Below, piece by piece: positions 34,395 to 46,299 of a stretch of 64,000 nucleotides of DNA. The notes beneath the pieces are model-generated. The model saw only the letters and a list, made by a program, of their open reading frames with translations, did no database searches and was not told the origin of the DNA. Each line of letters starts with the position of its first letter. The first letter of the stretch is position 1. The DNA comes from Sternotherus odoratus. Its lineage: Eukaryota; Chordata; Testudines; Kinosternidae. Position numbers and translations under genes: made by a program. Location of the stretch: the NCBI GenBank assembly GCA_032164245.1, contig JAVMKO010000020.1, forward strand, positions 11,373,206 to 11,437,205, read 5' to 3'.

Positions 34395-35189
34395 TGTCAC
34401 AGAGCGCCCGGGCGATGGTCTGGAACCGCTCCCTAGGAAGCCAGACCGGACTCCGGGTGAAGGGCCCCTTCTCCGTACACAGCCTGTTTCCCAGGCCAGG
34501 AGCTTCAGGGGTCCCCACTTCCACCTTCCTGGGTCTGTCCTCGGAGCATTCAGCACCTTCTGCCCCTCCGTGTGCTTCCCCCAGCAAGCCCGCCTGGGCG
34601 GGGTCCTGGGGGAGCCCATGGGTTCTGCACCCCAAATCCACAGACAAACGTGACTCTCAGCCAGCCAGCAGAATAGACGGTTTATTTGAGATGTCAGGAA
34701 CCATCCAACTCACAGCTTCTCAGTCCAAACAGGGTCCCTCAGTCAGGCCTATCTGGGGAGCCAGGAGGTGAGACCCAGATTCTGGGCTCCTGCTTCTTCC
34801 CCAGGTTTATTCGATGACTTCCATCTGGTCCAACACAGACCATGCAGCCAGCGAGCGTGAGCCCTCCGCTGGATCCATCTCGGGGCTAGAGAGCGAGATG
34901 GCTTCTCCCCCTCTCCCCACTAGACCCAGCCCCAGACTGTCTCCAAAACCCCTCTAGCCACTCCCTGCTCCTTTGTTCCTTTCCCGGGCTTCAGGTATCA
35001 CCTGACCTCCATCCAACAGATTCAGCTGACCTCCCTCCGCCACGTGGGGTCAGGTTACAGCTTCACCTTTGAATACCTGCAGTGGCTCCGCTTTGCATCA
35101 CCCTTACATTCCTTTCCCTTTACATAGACGCCCAAGAAATGCATAGGGGAAACTGAGGCACACACACACAGTACTCCCACTTCGTCACA
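34395..35189 (-). mobile_element. Solo LTR (family A), long variant, 5-bp duplication GAGAG
   Basis: It begins TGTCACAGAG and ends CTTCGTCACA, flanked by GAGAG (34390-34394 and 35190-35194). It is 795 bp against about 615-640 bp for the other copies. The extra length is around the polyadenylation region, where two 'GGTTTATT' blocks occur in series (near 34679 and 34805). The first resembles the 11366 copy, the second the 35461 copy. No viral genes. Confidence 0.85.
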
Positions 35190-35337
35190 GAGAGTGCTCT
35201 GGACTTTTCTTGGAGCATTATTATTCATACAGCAAAACCTCCCCTTACTCTCCCCGGTGGCAGATTGGCCCCGCAAAGAATTTGTTTAATATTGGAGGAG
35301 GGTCCGTTTCCTGTCGCATGGCTGCAGGCTCCTGGGG

Positions 35338-35384
35338 GATAGAATCATACAACTGGAAGGGACCTCGAGAGGTCATCTATTCCT
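35338..35384 (-). mobile_element. CR1 3'-end fragment
   Basis: 'GATAGAATCATACAACTGGA' then 'AGGGACCTCGAGAGGTCATC' is the antisense 3' end of CR1. It is cut off by the DNA element starting at 35385. Confidence 0.75.
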
Positions 35385-36117
35385 AGGGTGACCAGATGTC
35401 CTGATTTTATAGGGACAGTCCCGATTTTGGGGTCTTTTTCTTATATACCCCCATTACCTCTGTCACGGAGTGCCCGGGCGATGGTCTGGAACCACTCCCT
35501 AGGAAGCCAGACAGGACTTCGGGTGAAGGGTCCCCTCTCCATACACAGCCTGTTTCCAAGACTAGGAGCTTCACGGGTACCCTCTTCAACCTTCCTGGGT
35601 CTGACCTCGGAGCATTCAGCACCTTCTTCCCCTCTGTGTGCTTCCCCCAGCGAGCCCACCTGGGCGGGGTCCTGTGGATTCTGCACCCCAAATCCACAGT
35701 CAAACGAGACTCTCAGCCAGGTAGTAAAACAGAGGTTTATTCAATGACCTCTATCTGGTCTAACCCAGACCATACAGCGAGCGTGAGCCCTCAGCTGGAT
35801 CCATTTTGGGGGCCAGAGAGCGAGATAGCTCCTCTGCCTCCCTGCGTGACTCCAGCTACCTTCAGACTCCCAAAACTCTCACCAGCCCCTCCTCCCCCCT
35901 GGCTCAGCCAGGTCAGGTGACCTCCCTCCCCACACTTAGGGTCAGATTACAGCTTCAGGAGGGGAGAGGGTGTTGCCTGCTTGCTTACACTCAGCCCCTA
36001 TTCCTTCACATAGACACTTAAGAAATGCATAGGGGAAACTGAGGCACACACACACAGTATTCCTACTCCGTCACAACCTCCCACCCCCGTTCCAATTTTT
36101 CCTATTTAGTCCAGTCC
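35385..36117 (+). mobile_element. GGGTGACCAG-family DNA element split by a solo LTR
   Basis: The left part 35385-35460 ('AGGGTGACCAGATGTCC', 'GGGACAGTCCCGATTTTGGG') is interrupted by the LTR. The right part resumes at 36076 ('ACCTCCCACCCCCGTTCC') and fades near 36117, so its right terminus is lost. Confidence 0.8.
35461..36075 (-). mobile_element. Solo LTR (family A) inside the DNA element, 5-bp duplication ACCTC
   Basis: It runs TGTCACGGAG ... CTCCGTCACA, flanked by ACCTC (35456-35460 and 36076-36080). The polyadenylation signal is readable on the - strand ('ATTGAATAAACCTCTG'). It is the same family as 11366, 34395 and 58973. Only the LTR remains. Confidence 0.88.
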
Positions 36118-36682
36118 CCTGCACTCCTAAAGCTGTATCTACTTCTCCGCTCCTTGGAAGTGAGTATGTTTGAAACGTCCGAATGTGGCTTTTCTTCCAC
36201 AAGCAATACAATAAACCAGGGTCTATGAATAAATGATATGGGGCAGGCTCTGTGCAGCGTCAAATTAACGGCAGTTCTTTGTCAGCAGGTCTGCAGGCCC
36301 GGCGCTTGCTCAGAAGTTAAATGCTGTGGATGTGTCTGCCTCGCAGAGGGAAATAACCTGCATTAGGAGAGAGTTGAGAGAGAGTGCCTGAGAGAATGTA
36401 GCTTGGCAGAGCACAAATTATAGACCCCTTCCAGCATGAAACGGAGTTTAGACTGGAAGGGGAGGGAGAGCAGCTGGAGTGCAGGAAAGTGTGCGACGTT
36501 TGCCTTGTGTGTTTTCACTTTGAAATATGTTCCTGGCAAAGAAGAGAATTTACAGTGGTGCGTCAGGGCCTTAGGGCTGGGGAAGCAGGACGTCTGGGTT
36601 CTCTCCTTAGCTCGTGCAGGGCAGCGTTGGTCTTAGAGCAGAGGATGGGGAGTCAGGACTGCTGGATGCTATTCCTGCTTCA

Positions 36683-36810
36683 GGGAGTGCAGTGGAGTCT
36701 AGTGGTTAGAGTAAGGGGGCATGGAAGCCAGGACCCCGAGGTTCCATTTCTGGCTCTGCCATGGGCTAACTGTGTGGCCCTTGGGGCCAAATTTTCAAAC
36801 TCGGATAGCT
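36683..36810 (+). mobile_element. SINE, sense
   Basis: The head 'AGTCTAGTGGTTAGAGTAAG', box 'CGAGGTTCCATTTCTGGC' and 'CTAACTGTGTGGCCCTTGG' are seen. The tail is missing. Confidence 0.65.
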
Positions 36811-37562
36811 AAACACGGGCACTTCCATTTGTATTTAGGTACCTATCTTTTGCCACTGAATTTGAAAAGTTTGGGTTTATCCCCTCTGTCTGTCTGTTCT
36901 CCTGGTAAAATGTAGATAGTCATAGCAATAACCGCGATTAATTAATTAAGCGCTTGGAGAACATTGCATGAACATAAGAAAGGACAAAGGAGATGTTGAA
37001 GTCAGCCTGTACAGAACCCAGGAATGCTGGTTTCCAGTGCCCCTGCTCTACCTGCTAGATTTACACTGCCTTCCAGATCCCAGCTTAGCACCTGGAGTGT
37101 AACTCCAAGGCCCTTGCTCTAGCCCTGAGGGCATGTCGTGTTTATTGTCTTTTGGCTTTAGGAAGGGATAGTGCTGGTTTTGCACAGCCTTGCAAAGGGT
37201 TAATCTATCCACGGCATCCCTAGCTACCAGTGTGGAGTAGCTGGTAGCCCTGTTCACATGCGATGGGATTCTGACATGCTTGGGCAGCTCACTTGACCTG
37301 CTTTGGTTTGCAGCTGTAAAGCTGTTTAAAAGAAGAGACCTGTCTGCAGACAAGTGCAGCCCAACACCTGAGCCGTGTCTCCCTGCGGGATGCAGGCGGA
37401 AAAAAACAAAGAAGATTTTTCTTTTGAACTGTCGGGCTGAGCGCTAGAGAGGAGATCTGGTTCCTGGCGTCTGAAATGGAAATGGCTCTAGCAGATCCTC
37501 CGGCTGAATTTATAGCTAGGGTGCGTGCGTAGGTGGGTGTTTGTGCACCACTCTGTGTCCGT

Positions 37563-37644
37563 GCACATGACGTAACCTTTAATTAAAAACGAATCTTTAA
37601 TTCCTGGAGCCTCCAGGACCATTCTGGAGGGTTGGCAGCCCTAG
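37563..37644. mobile_element. DNA-element fragment ('GGAGGGTTGGCAGCCC' type)
   Basis: 'ACCTTTAATTAAAAACG', 'AATTCCTGGAGCCTCCAGGA' and 'CTGGAGGGTTGGCAGCCCTA' match a repeat end I know from reptile genomes, with internal inverted 'TAAAG/CTTTA' and 'CTCCAGG' words. The family name is uncertain. Confidence 0.45.
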
Positions 37645-37746
37645 GAAAGAACAACTTTGTTTTGCAAAAATAAGTTGAGGTTTTGGCATTTGGTTTTGTT
37701 CCACATTGGCACAAAATGGAAACCTTTAGAAAAACCAGAGAGCGAA

Positions 37747-38004
37747 ACATGTCTACACAGCAGCACCCACAGCAGCAAATTTCAGAGCCTGGGTCAACGG
37801 ACTAGGACTCACGGGGCTTAAACTAGCAATGTTGGCATTCCCACTTGGGCTGTAGCCTGGGCTACAAGGACCTCCCCTCTTGCCGGGTTCCAGAACCTGA
37901 GTTCCAGCCCGAACATGAACATCTGCATGGCTATTTTATCCCAGCAGTGCGAGCCTGATTCAGTTGACCCGGACTGTGAGGGTTTTTTTGGCTGTGTAGA
38001 CGTA
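37747..38004. mobile_element. Inverted-repeat MITE ('GTCTACAC...GTGTAGAC')
   Basis: The left end 'ACATGTCTACACAGCAGC' mirrors the right end 'GGCTGTGTAGACGT'. It is about 258 bp with no coding capacity. The ends are shared with the elements at 40035, 54688 and 56843. Confidence 0.6.
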
Positions 38005-38330
38005 ATCAGAGTGCCACCCCAGAAAAGCAAGGTGGCCAGGCATTCAGCTGGGATATGAGAGATCCAGGTTCAAGTCCCTGCTCTCCCTGATTTGGTGCCC
38101 TTACCATTGGGCTACAGAGTTGGTCTTTCCGGCCCTGGCCCAGTGCAACAGCTCCAGCAGAGAGACCCCCCCCCACAGAATATCCTGGGGGTCAAGGCAC
38201 TCACTTGAGATGGTGGAGACCCAGGATTATGTCCCTCCTGCAAACAAGGAAGACCAAGGACCTGAACCTGTGTTCCCACATCCCTGCTGCGTGCCCTGAT
38301 CACCGGGGCTCTCTCATTTTGACCAGGAAT
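38005..38330. repeat. tRNA-like SINE-type repeat, possibly two units
   Basis: 'CATTCAGCTGGGATATGAGA' and 'GATCCAGGTTCAAGTCCC' resemble pol III A and B boxes. Further on, 'GAGACCCAGGATTATGTCCC' and 'ACCTGAACCTGTGTTCCCAC' repeat the theme. It is not a functional tRNA, because no cloverleaf closes. Confidence 0.45.
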
Positions 38331-39717
38331 TCTATCCTGGGCCCCAGAAACCGTCTGGGGGAAATGTTTTGTTGAACCTGCCCCATTTCAGTGAAAAGTC
38401 TTGGTTTCGACAAATTGGCCTTTTCCAATGACAATAAGTGTTGTTGAAAAATTCCCGATCCGCTCGAGTGCCCAGGCGCCTCAATCCCCGCCAGCAGCAC
38501 CCCCAATTATTCTAGGGCCCTCCACAGCTCTGCCAGTGACCCTCAATCTGGCCCTGCTCCTCCCTCACCCCACCTCATACCTTGTTCTCCTGCCCTGGAA
38601 CAAGGCTGATGTTTGTGTCACGCTGTGGATTTGGGGTTACTTGTTCCGGGGGGCCTTTCTCATCCCAGTCTGAGTCTGAGCACTGTTGGGGCTGGGAGAC
38701 TCTGTGGGTTCTGTGGTGCCAGGCATCATTGTGGGATCTGAGCACTTTTAAAATCAATAGCAATAGTCAAGTCTCTGGTGGGTTACCTGGAGTCTCTGGC
38801 ACTTCTCCCTTTTTGGAGTAAAAATCTCAACAACCTCTGCTTGGAGTTCGGGTGGTTGTTTCAAACTGTTATTAATGAATGGGGAGGGAGTAGGTTGACT
38901 AGTTTCAGTGTTGTTTGTTTTGGGGTGTTTGGGGGGCTAGAAGCCGGCATCAGTGATGTCAGGGCCAGTCTTACGGTGGGCAGACTGCAGTGAGGTGAAG
39001 GGGGCAGCCCAACCAGCCCCACTGGGGACAAACAGTGGAGAAGAGTTGTTGGCAGTTTAATAAAAATCCACTGATGGAGGAAAAGAGGCTTCTGGGTGTC
39101 AGATAGCAGGAGTGCTCAGAGCCAGCTGTGACATGGACATCAGACTAACAAAAGGAGGGCACACAATGCATTTGCTATCTCTCCATGGGGTGTGTGTGTG
39201 TGTGTTGGGGTGCATGAGGGTTGGGTTGTCCATGTTGTGATAGATGCTCGGGCCCATTGATGTAATTTGTGGGGGTTGGATGATTTGGCAGGAATGTCAT
39301 AAGGGGCACCTTGGGGTGAGCGATCTGGGGTCGGGACAACGTGAGGGTTGTGTTACTGAGGCGGTTTGGGGAGGGGGTGTTTGGGGATGTGACCATTGGG
39401 ATTGGCACGTGGGGAGCTGAGTTGGTGTGGGCTGTGTGGTTTTGTTGTGTTGGGGGCTGTTGGAGAGTGTCAGCTGAGATCAGAGAGAGGAAAATCTTGA
39501 CTGATGTTACAAGGATGCACGGAAGACCCGGCCAAGGAAAAACATCATTAGCGAGAGACTTGTCTCCGTGTATCTGAGTCTCCCGCTGCCCCTGTCTATA
39601 TGACTTTGTGTGTCTGTCTATCTAGCCGCTGAGACTCTCTGTCTATGGCACCCAACTACAGCACTGTCCCTGCAGAAAGGTTGGGAACCTGCTGTTCCCG
39701 TTGGAACCTGCACTCAG

Positions 39718-39740
39718 CCCTCTCTCTCTCTCTCTCTCAC
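39718..39740. repeat. (CT)n microsatellite
   Basis: Uninterrupted CT dinucleotides. Confidence 0.8.
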
Positions 39741-40034
39741 AGCTGTTGGAAAGTCTGAAGTGAACACTTGCATACAGGTTTGTTCCCATAGCTATTAGCC
39801 TTTTGGCTGTGGTGGGCACTGGCTTATCCATTGCCGGCTAAGTCTTGAGCATCCAGGAATCTCCTGGAGCTGCCTGGATGAGTTTCTGCTCGCCTAGGGA
39901 TGTCATTTACATTTCCCACAACGGTACAGTAAATCTGGAGCTGGGGAGAGCAGATTTTGGCATTCTTGGGGATGCCACTTCTACTTCCCTGTGCAATGCA
40001 CAGAAGCTGGACAGAATCAATCTCTGCTCATATT

Positions 40035-40211
40035 GAGCACGCCTACACTGCAATTAAACACCCGCGGCTGGCCCGTGTCAGCTGCCTTGAGCTGCAGGGC
40101 TATCAGATTGCAGCGTTGACATCTGGGCTTTGAGACCCTCCCTCCTTGTGGGGTCCCAGTCTCCAGCCCGAGCCCAAGGCAGCTGATACGGGCCAGCCAT
40201 GGGTGTGTTAT
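40035..40211. mobile_element. Inverted-repeat MITE ('CTACACTGCAATTAAACACC')
   Basis: The left arm 'GCCTACACTGCAATTAAACA' continues to 'CGGCTGGCCCGTGTCAGCTG'. The right arm is the reverse, from 'CAGCTGATACGGGCCAGCC' to 'TTATTGTAGTGTAGACATAC'. The arms are about 46 bp each, so the whole could fold into a hairpin. Confidence 0.75.
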
Positions 40212-42779
40212 TGTAGTGTAGACATACCCATAGATTGGATCTGGAGCAGTCCTAGCTCCTTCAGCGACAGTCAGTTGTGCAGATATTTAGACCACCTTTC
40301 GCTGGGTTTGCATTGAATTAAGAAGGTCCATGTGAGGGCTGTGAATAGTCCATGTGATGGCCTTGTGTGTGCAGCTCCAGGATAGCTTTAAAGGGCTGCC
40401 ATTGATTCCTATGCACACAAGATGTAGCCAGCAATGGGTGAGACAGCGCCCACCGCAGTCGCTAGCCTCACTGTGCCAGCCTGGGAAGTATCACTAAGCA
40501 CCACTGTAGAACTGCCCCGAGCCCTCACTGGAGGCGGAGCCATGTGATAAACATCAGCACTGACTCGCGAGGAGAGTCCGGGCTTCTCTGATCATCTCCG
40601 CCAGGCCACGTCCAACCTTTACAATAGTAGCGAGTTGGCATCCAAACCAAATCGGGCTCCAGCGATGGGCGGACAGGGTTCAGACACAAAATCTGCCCCA
40701 GCCCTTTGCCCCAGAAGGTTGGACCCACCCTGGTTTTGAGATCTGAGAACATCTGCTTCAGGGGGCTCCTACTCGTAGGAGACAGAGATGGCAGTGGGAA
40801 CACAGAGTGAGAGAAACTGCTTTTCCAGCGTGTGCTGGTGCCGGGGTAGCTCACAAGGGAACCTGATGGGGTTGGTGAAGCAGCTATACTCCTATCTGAA
40901 CAGGACCTCCCCAGTCACTAGCAGCTATTGCCCAGGAACCCAGAGAGGAGTAGAGCCTTAGCAAGCTCTGGTGGGTCTGGTAGGGTAGTGAGATGCCATG
41001 CGTGGTAACCTTTCCCCGGTATGAGATGGATCCTCTTTGCCTCCAGGTGAGATGTGCTGGCAAGCGGTCTCCACGCTCACTCAGGAGCATCAGAAAGAGC
41101 CTGATGTTTGTTTGTAGTTCTATCTGTTGCTAGAAAGGCGTCTCCTCTCCTTTGTTTGTCTCCAAGGCACTGTACATATATAAATAACAAGGCCTTGGCC
41201 GCGAGCCACCGCCAAGCTGTAATTCAACATCAGCATGCTGGGAACGTGTATGAATAGAGTAGGCCGGTGTTGCCCTCACTCGCTTTGTATCTGTCTCAAT
41301 TGGGCTGCAGCCTCAGGCAGCCTTTATCCGCTCCTGCATTACCCCTCCAAGCGCAGTGACGGTGTGTGGAATAGTTACAGATCCAGAGCCTATCCAACTG
41401 GAACTGGCCTGACCGAGACCCCTGCAACTCATCACACAGGCAACTCAACTGCTGTCAAGCGGTAATTTACATCGAACCAGGGCTAGATTCCAGCTGGCAG
41501 CTCAGGTTTGAGGGTCAATCTGAATTTACAGCTCCGATGAGTTAGAATCAGAGTTTGGAGATATGAGGTTCAAGATGGCAAGTGAGGGACTCCCAAGTCC
41601 AGGCTGGCACAGTTCAAAACATCCCCAAGCCAGGAGAGTGGGATGTGCAGTTAAACCCCCTCCAGTGTCTGGAGCATTGATGCAACACTTGGTGAAAGCT
41701 CTGCAGCTCAGCTGATGGGAGAGGACCACAGGTCAGGCTGCCAAGCGTCAGCTCTGAGGTTTGCCATGGGGATTTAGATACCCCGCCCCCCCATTAAAAT
41801 GAATGGAAGTTGTGTGTCTGAATCCCTTAGTCAGCTTTGAAAATTTCACTCCTGTCCCTAGTCACTTGCAATGCGCGGCCCCAGTCCCTGGAAGACTGAA
41901 TGGGGCTGTGATGGCAAAAGGCAGATGGGGCTGTTTGCTGCAGTGCTAGATGTGTCTGGCGATGAAGCATGTGTAAATTCTGTGCTAGTAGAAGGAGCAC
42001 ACAAGATTAGATTACAGACACAAGCTGTGACAGCAAGCAGGCTACGGACCCCGCTGTAGCTACAAAAAGGTTTCTGCGTATTCTCGGAGGGTTTGGTGCA
42101 CAGCAGCTGCATGGAATCGCAGTGGAAGTTGTTCAAAGCCAATTGCTACAAAATTGCGAAGGCATGCCTGCCGCGTGGGTGGCCAGGAGTTCCTTATACC
42201 AGAAATACCAGGCAGTCTGGCATGAGAGGCAGGAAAGACCCAGGACTGTGGTTGCTGGGCCGTCTGGAAGGGCGCTGGCAGAATTGTGTGCAGACCCCAA
42301 GAAGAACTGTTCTTCAGGGCTGAGGGCAGAATTTGGAAGAGTCATGTTGGGATGGCTTGGGGTGTGGAGGGTCAGGATTGAGACCCATTGGTAGAGCCGT
42401 ATGGGAGAGCTGTGGGGGTGAACAGGCAAGGAAACAGCAAACCGATTAGTTCTTGTGACCCACACTGAGCTCTCTAGATGGAATAAGTCTAGTGCAGTGA
42501 CCGGCTGTCTCCCAGCAGAAACTTGTCTTCCTTTATCACATACTGGGTGACCCCAGAACTTCCTCATTGTACCCTGGTCAAAGACTAGAGCCTCCAAACC
42601 AAGCAGAACCCAGAGATCATGGGGGAGAAAACAGGGCCAATGTCTGACATCTTACAAAACAACAAACATCTTACAAAACAACCAGAAGAAGAAGCAAATT
42701 CAAATCAGGGATTGGAGACTTCACTGGGTAATGACAACATCCCCCGCTACCTTGGGGAGGATAGAAAGCTAGAAGACAT

Positions 42780-42965
42780 TTAAGCCCTCTTTCTTCAGGG
42801 CAGGAACCAACCAATAACTGATGGGGCCAGGAAGAAACTTCCAGGATGGGCAGGTTATCCCATCATTGTCCACTTCAGGGTTCTTGCAACGTGTGTGGAA
42901 GCAGCTGGTCTTGGCCACCATTGGACACCAGATGCTCAGTAGCACCAGCCTCAAGCATTCAAACG
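42780..42965 (+). mobile_element. CR1/L3-like 3' tail
   Basis: 'TTCAGGGCAGGAACCAACCA', 'GCCAGGAAGAAACTTCCAGG', 'GGGCAGGTTATCCCATCATT' and 'CTTGGCCACCATTGGACACC' form the same tail as 62990, in the same orientation. Confidence 0.6.
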
Positions 42966-44814
42966 TCATGGGTCAGGCCTCAACAAATCATGAGATTGGC
43001 TTAAAAATCATGATGGCTTTATTTTCCTTAACAATACATTTTAGATCAAGCTGTTTGGAGAAACTCCAACGGAGCACTATTTGGTCAGAATATGTAGTTC
43101 AGTTGACATGTAAACATTTCTCAAAGCTGGGTCAATTTTGCTGGAATTTTGGGTTTTTTTGGGTGGGAGGTGGGAAGGGGAAGAGGGAGCATTCCAGCAA
43201 TGTCGAAATAGCCTGTTTCAACATTTTTGGAACAAAATGTTTCACTTTTTCATTTTGAAATGTCTCTTCAATTTGCTGATTTCCTTAAATTTTGTGTTGC
43301 ATACTATTTGTGTCTAGCATTATATATTGTAATACAGATTTTAAAATGTCAAAATATTTTGATTAACCGGAAACAACAAAAAATGATTTGGAATCTTCTT
43401 TCCTTTGAGATTTTTGATTTGGAATGCAGCTAAACATCAAAATCCTGCAGACAAAAGAATTTCCATCCTATGGATTCATTTTCTTTGCCTTCTGATTGCT
43501 TACCCCCTAGGGTTACACTCAAGTCACATTTTCCAGATTTTCTTCCCAACCGTGAAGGCTTGAAACTTAGTTTTTTAACCATAAAGTGAGACTTTCATTT
43601 AATGACATGAATCGGGAGCTGGAGCTTTAGGAAAAAAACATCAAATGCGGCAAGACTCATAATAAAACTGCAAGAGTGGGCAATTCTGGAGACTCAGCTG
43701 GGTGCGCCCTTGTCTGATTCAGTACAGCAAGTCTGCGGATCCAAAATTCCCGTCCTCCCCTTATGAAGTGTGGGCCGGCAGGATGGCTAACACCACGGGA
43801 CTGAGATTGACCTTGGAGAAGGAACGCATGCAGGAGTCAATACTGGATTATTTTTTTCGGATTCCCCTCCCCTGCCTCTAGATGGAAAGTTGTTTTTTTC
43901 CCTGTTCTTTCTTTTTTTAGTTGCTTTGTTTACTGGATGTTGGTGGCATATTCTCAGCCAGACAATCATTCTGGAGATTTCGCTGCTGCTCTCTGACTGC
44001 ACAGGGCTGGCTTTTAAATGGTCGTCAGACACTGGCCTCTGTCCCATCAATAGTCATAAAGTTGGGGAGATAAAAGCTATCAGTTTTCCATTACAGCTGA
44101 AAGCAATACTGCAGACAGCTAGTTTCTGAATGCTGGAGATAGAGGTATTTTAACCAGCAGGCAGTGTACCAGCCAGGAGGGCTGCAGCTCATATAAACGG
44201 CCTTGCGGGTATGAGAGGAGGCGGTGAAATGAACAACATGCCGCTTGCGCTTTACCTCCAGTCTCCGCTAACGTTGCCCCATTGTGGACTGGATTGCTGA
44301 CACCCACTGTGTTCTGCGGCTGCCCAAGGCTGCCCCGAATGGGCACAGGTAGGATTAGAAAAGTCCAAACAGTAGAGGGGCAAACACGGTGAACAAGAGG
44401 GCAGGGACCCAAAATCAGTAACGGCTTCGCCCCTGCACAGGTACTCTACTGGGCTTCGGTGCGCGCCAGACTTCTCTACCAACACAGCTTCTAGCTGGAT
44501 ATCAACCCATTGTATGGATGTTGACAGGGAAGTTTTCAGAAAGCTCCCAGGGCCCCTGGGTACATGCCTAGGCATTGGAATTGGCTGAAGCATGATTAGT
44601 TGCTTGCACCGTAAAGTTAGCAATACAAACCGGTCGGCTGTCCTGTGGTGGCTGGGCGGGTACTGCTTCAACTGGCCTGTGCTAACATCATCTCTGATTA
44701 GACTCTGTTCCAGGCAGGTTTGTATGCTTCTGGGCTGCTTTTTTTTAAGTTTAGAGGCTGCAGGTGGCTTTTGAAATGCAAAACGCCCTGGGCATTATTA
44801 TTAGCATGAATCCT

Positions 44815-44910
44815 GTATATTACGGTAGTGCCTAAGGACCAGCCAGGAATGGGGCCCCACCGTGCCAGGTGCTGCATGACACAGAGGAGCAGACAGTCTG
44901 AAGATCTTAC
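44815..44910 (-). mobile_element. SINE tail fragment, antisense
   Basis: 'TTACGGTAGTGCCTAAGGAC', 'CACCGTGCCAGGTGCTGC' and 'GACAGTCTGAAGATCTTAC' are the antisense tail of the tRNA-derived SINE. Confidence 0.55.
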
Positions 44911-45489
44911 AAACTAACGATGCAGGGCAGATTCCTCAGGGTGGGGGAAGGGCTGTAACACACAAGCAGAGGAAGCAGTGGGATGGCAGCAGGCACCGTG
45001 ATTTTGGGGCACTGCCTTAGTTCTGATACAAAGGACTTGGTGCCAACACCTCTCGGCTTGGTTATTCCTGAGGGTGGTGAATAGTTTGGGCAAGGGACTC
45101 TCCTGCCTGCTGCAGGGTAAAAGAAATCCTAAAGTCCCAGGATCTTTTTGGGAGACGGAGGCAAACATGCCTCCCTAAGCCATGTGCTAGAACTGTTTCA
45201 ACCTGCAGCTTCCAATGAAAGACAACAGTGACCAATCCTAGCCAAACCCTGAAGGAGCAGGACTTTCTGCTCGCTGAGTCTCCGAGTTCCTGTCATTCAC
45301 ACACCACCTCTTCTTTAGCATGGGGCAAAGGACTGGAGGCAATGGCTGGGACCTGGGCCAATGTGGATAAGTGCTGGGTAAACTTCCTGCCCAAGCCCTC
45401 CACCGATCATTGCTGATGCCCTTCGCTCTGCCCTTGTAGCACCTTCCTAGGCCTGGGCTCCTCACTCCTCCTCCTGCTCTGCCAGAGCC

Positions 45490-45830
45490 TTGATTTGCAG
45501 CCTGTCCTGCTATTCCAGTCCTGGTTCTGTGGCACACGTTGCCCTGCTGATGCTGCCCAATCCTGACCGGCCTCCAGTGTGCTATTGGAGGCCCAACACT
45601 CCCAAATCCCCGTGCTGAGCACCCAAGCTATTGCACCAATTCTCAGCACCGCCTGGTAGTCTAGTTCTGGGCTCTTCTACAGCTCTGCTAACGTACTTTA
45701 ACGCCAGCCTGCAGCCACTCTGCTATTCCAGATCTCAGACTGCCGCCTCTACCTGTCCAACTTTCCCAATGCACTTTCGGATCTGTGCCCCCCCTTGGCT
45801 ATTCCAGTCCTGGAGCAACTAGCCCAGTCT
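45490..45830 (+). repeat. Dispersed 'CTGCTATTCCA'-type repeat, several units
   Basis: Units at 45508, 45720 and 45799 share 'GCTATTCCAG(TCCTGG)'. The block has the same flavour as 3190-3440. Confidence 0.5.
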
Positions 45831-46096
45831 CTCAATGTGCCTTACTCTTGTTTTCTAGCATCTTTTGATTTTCCTAGTCTTCCTGCCCTATCCAGTAGCC
45901 GATGCACCTCATTCAACCTGAGGTACCCCCTGCTCCTCCAGTCTTGAGCTTCTCTCTCACTTCTAATGAGGCACATCATTCCTAGGCTACAGCATTCCTC
46001 ACTAGTCTAGCCCTGTATCCCTCGCAGCAGCGGCGCTTCCACCACTGGGAAGCTGGAATACCGGGGCATGCAGTAGGATTAATACACTAGAAGTTG

Positions 46097-46299
46097 TGTG
46101 GCACCTTAAAGACTAACTATAAAGTTTTGAAGCATAAGCTTTCGTGGGCTAATATCACTTCGTCGGATGCAAGCCGACAAAGTGGTATTAGCCCACGAAA
46201 GCTTATGCTTCAAAACTTTATAGTTAGTCTTTAAGGTGCCACAGGACTCTTTGTTACCTCTGCTATTCCAGACTAACACAGCTACCTCTCTGATTCTTG
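46097..46299 (+). mobile_element. Dimeric (inverted) Penelope-like tail with 13-bp target duplication
   Basis: A truncated antisense tail (46097-46164) is joined by an 11-nt spacer (46165-46175) to a full sense tail (46176-46299). The paired 68-bp arms differ at two positions. The target duplication is ACACTAGAAGTTG (46084-46096) against ACACTAGATGTTG (46300-46312). The sense arm holds a hammerhead-like core (GACAAAG, a stem ending CCCAC, then GAAA). No protein is encoded. Confidence 0.85.

Noticed and set aside
38050..38100. tRNA gene suggested by A- and B-box-like words
   Set aside because: No acceptor stem or anticodon arm closes. It fits a tRNA-derived SINE-type repeat instead.
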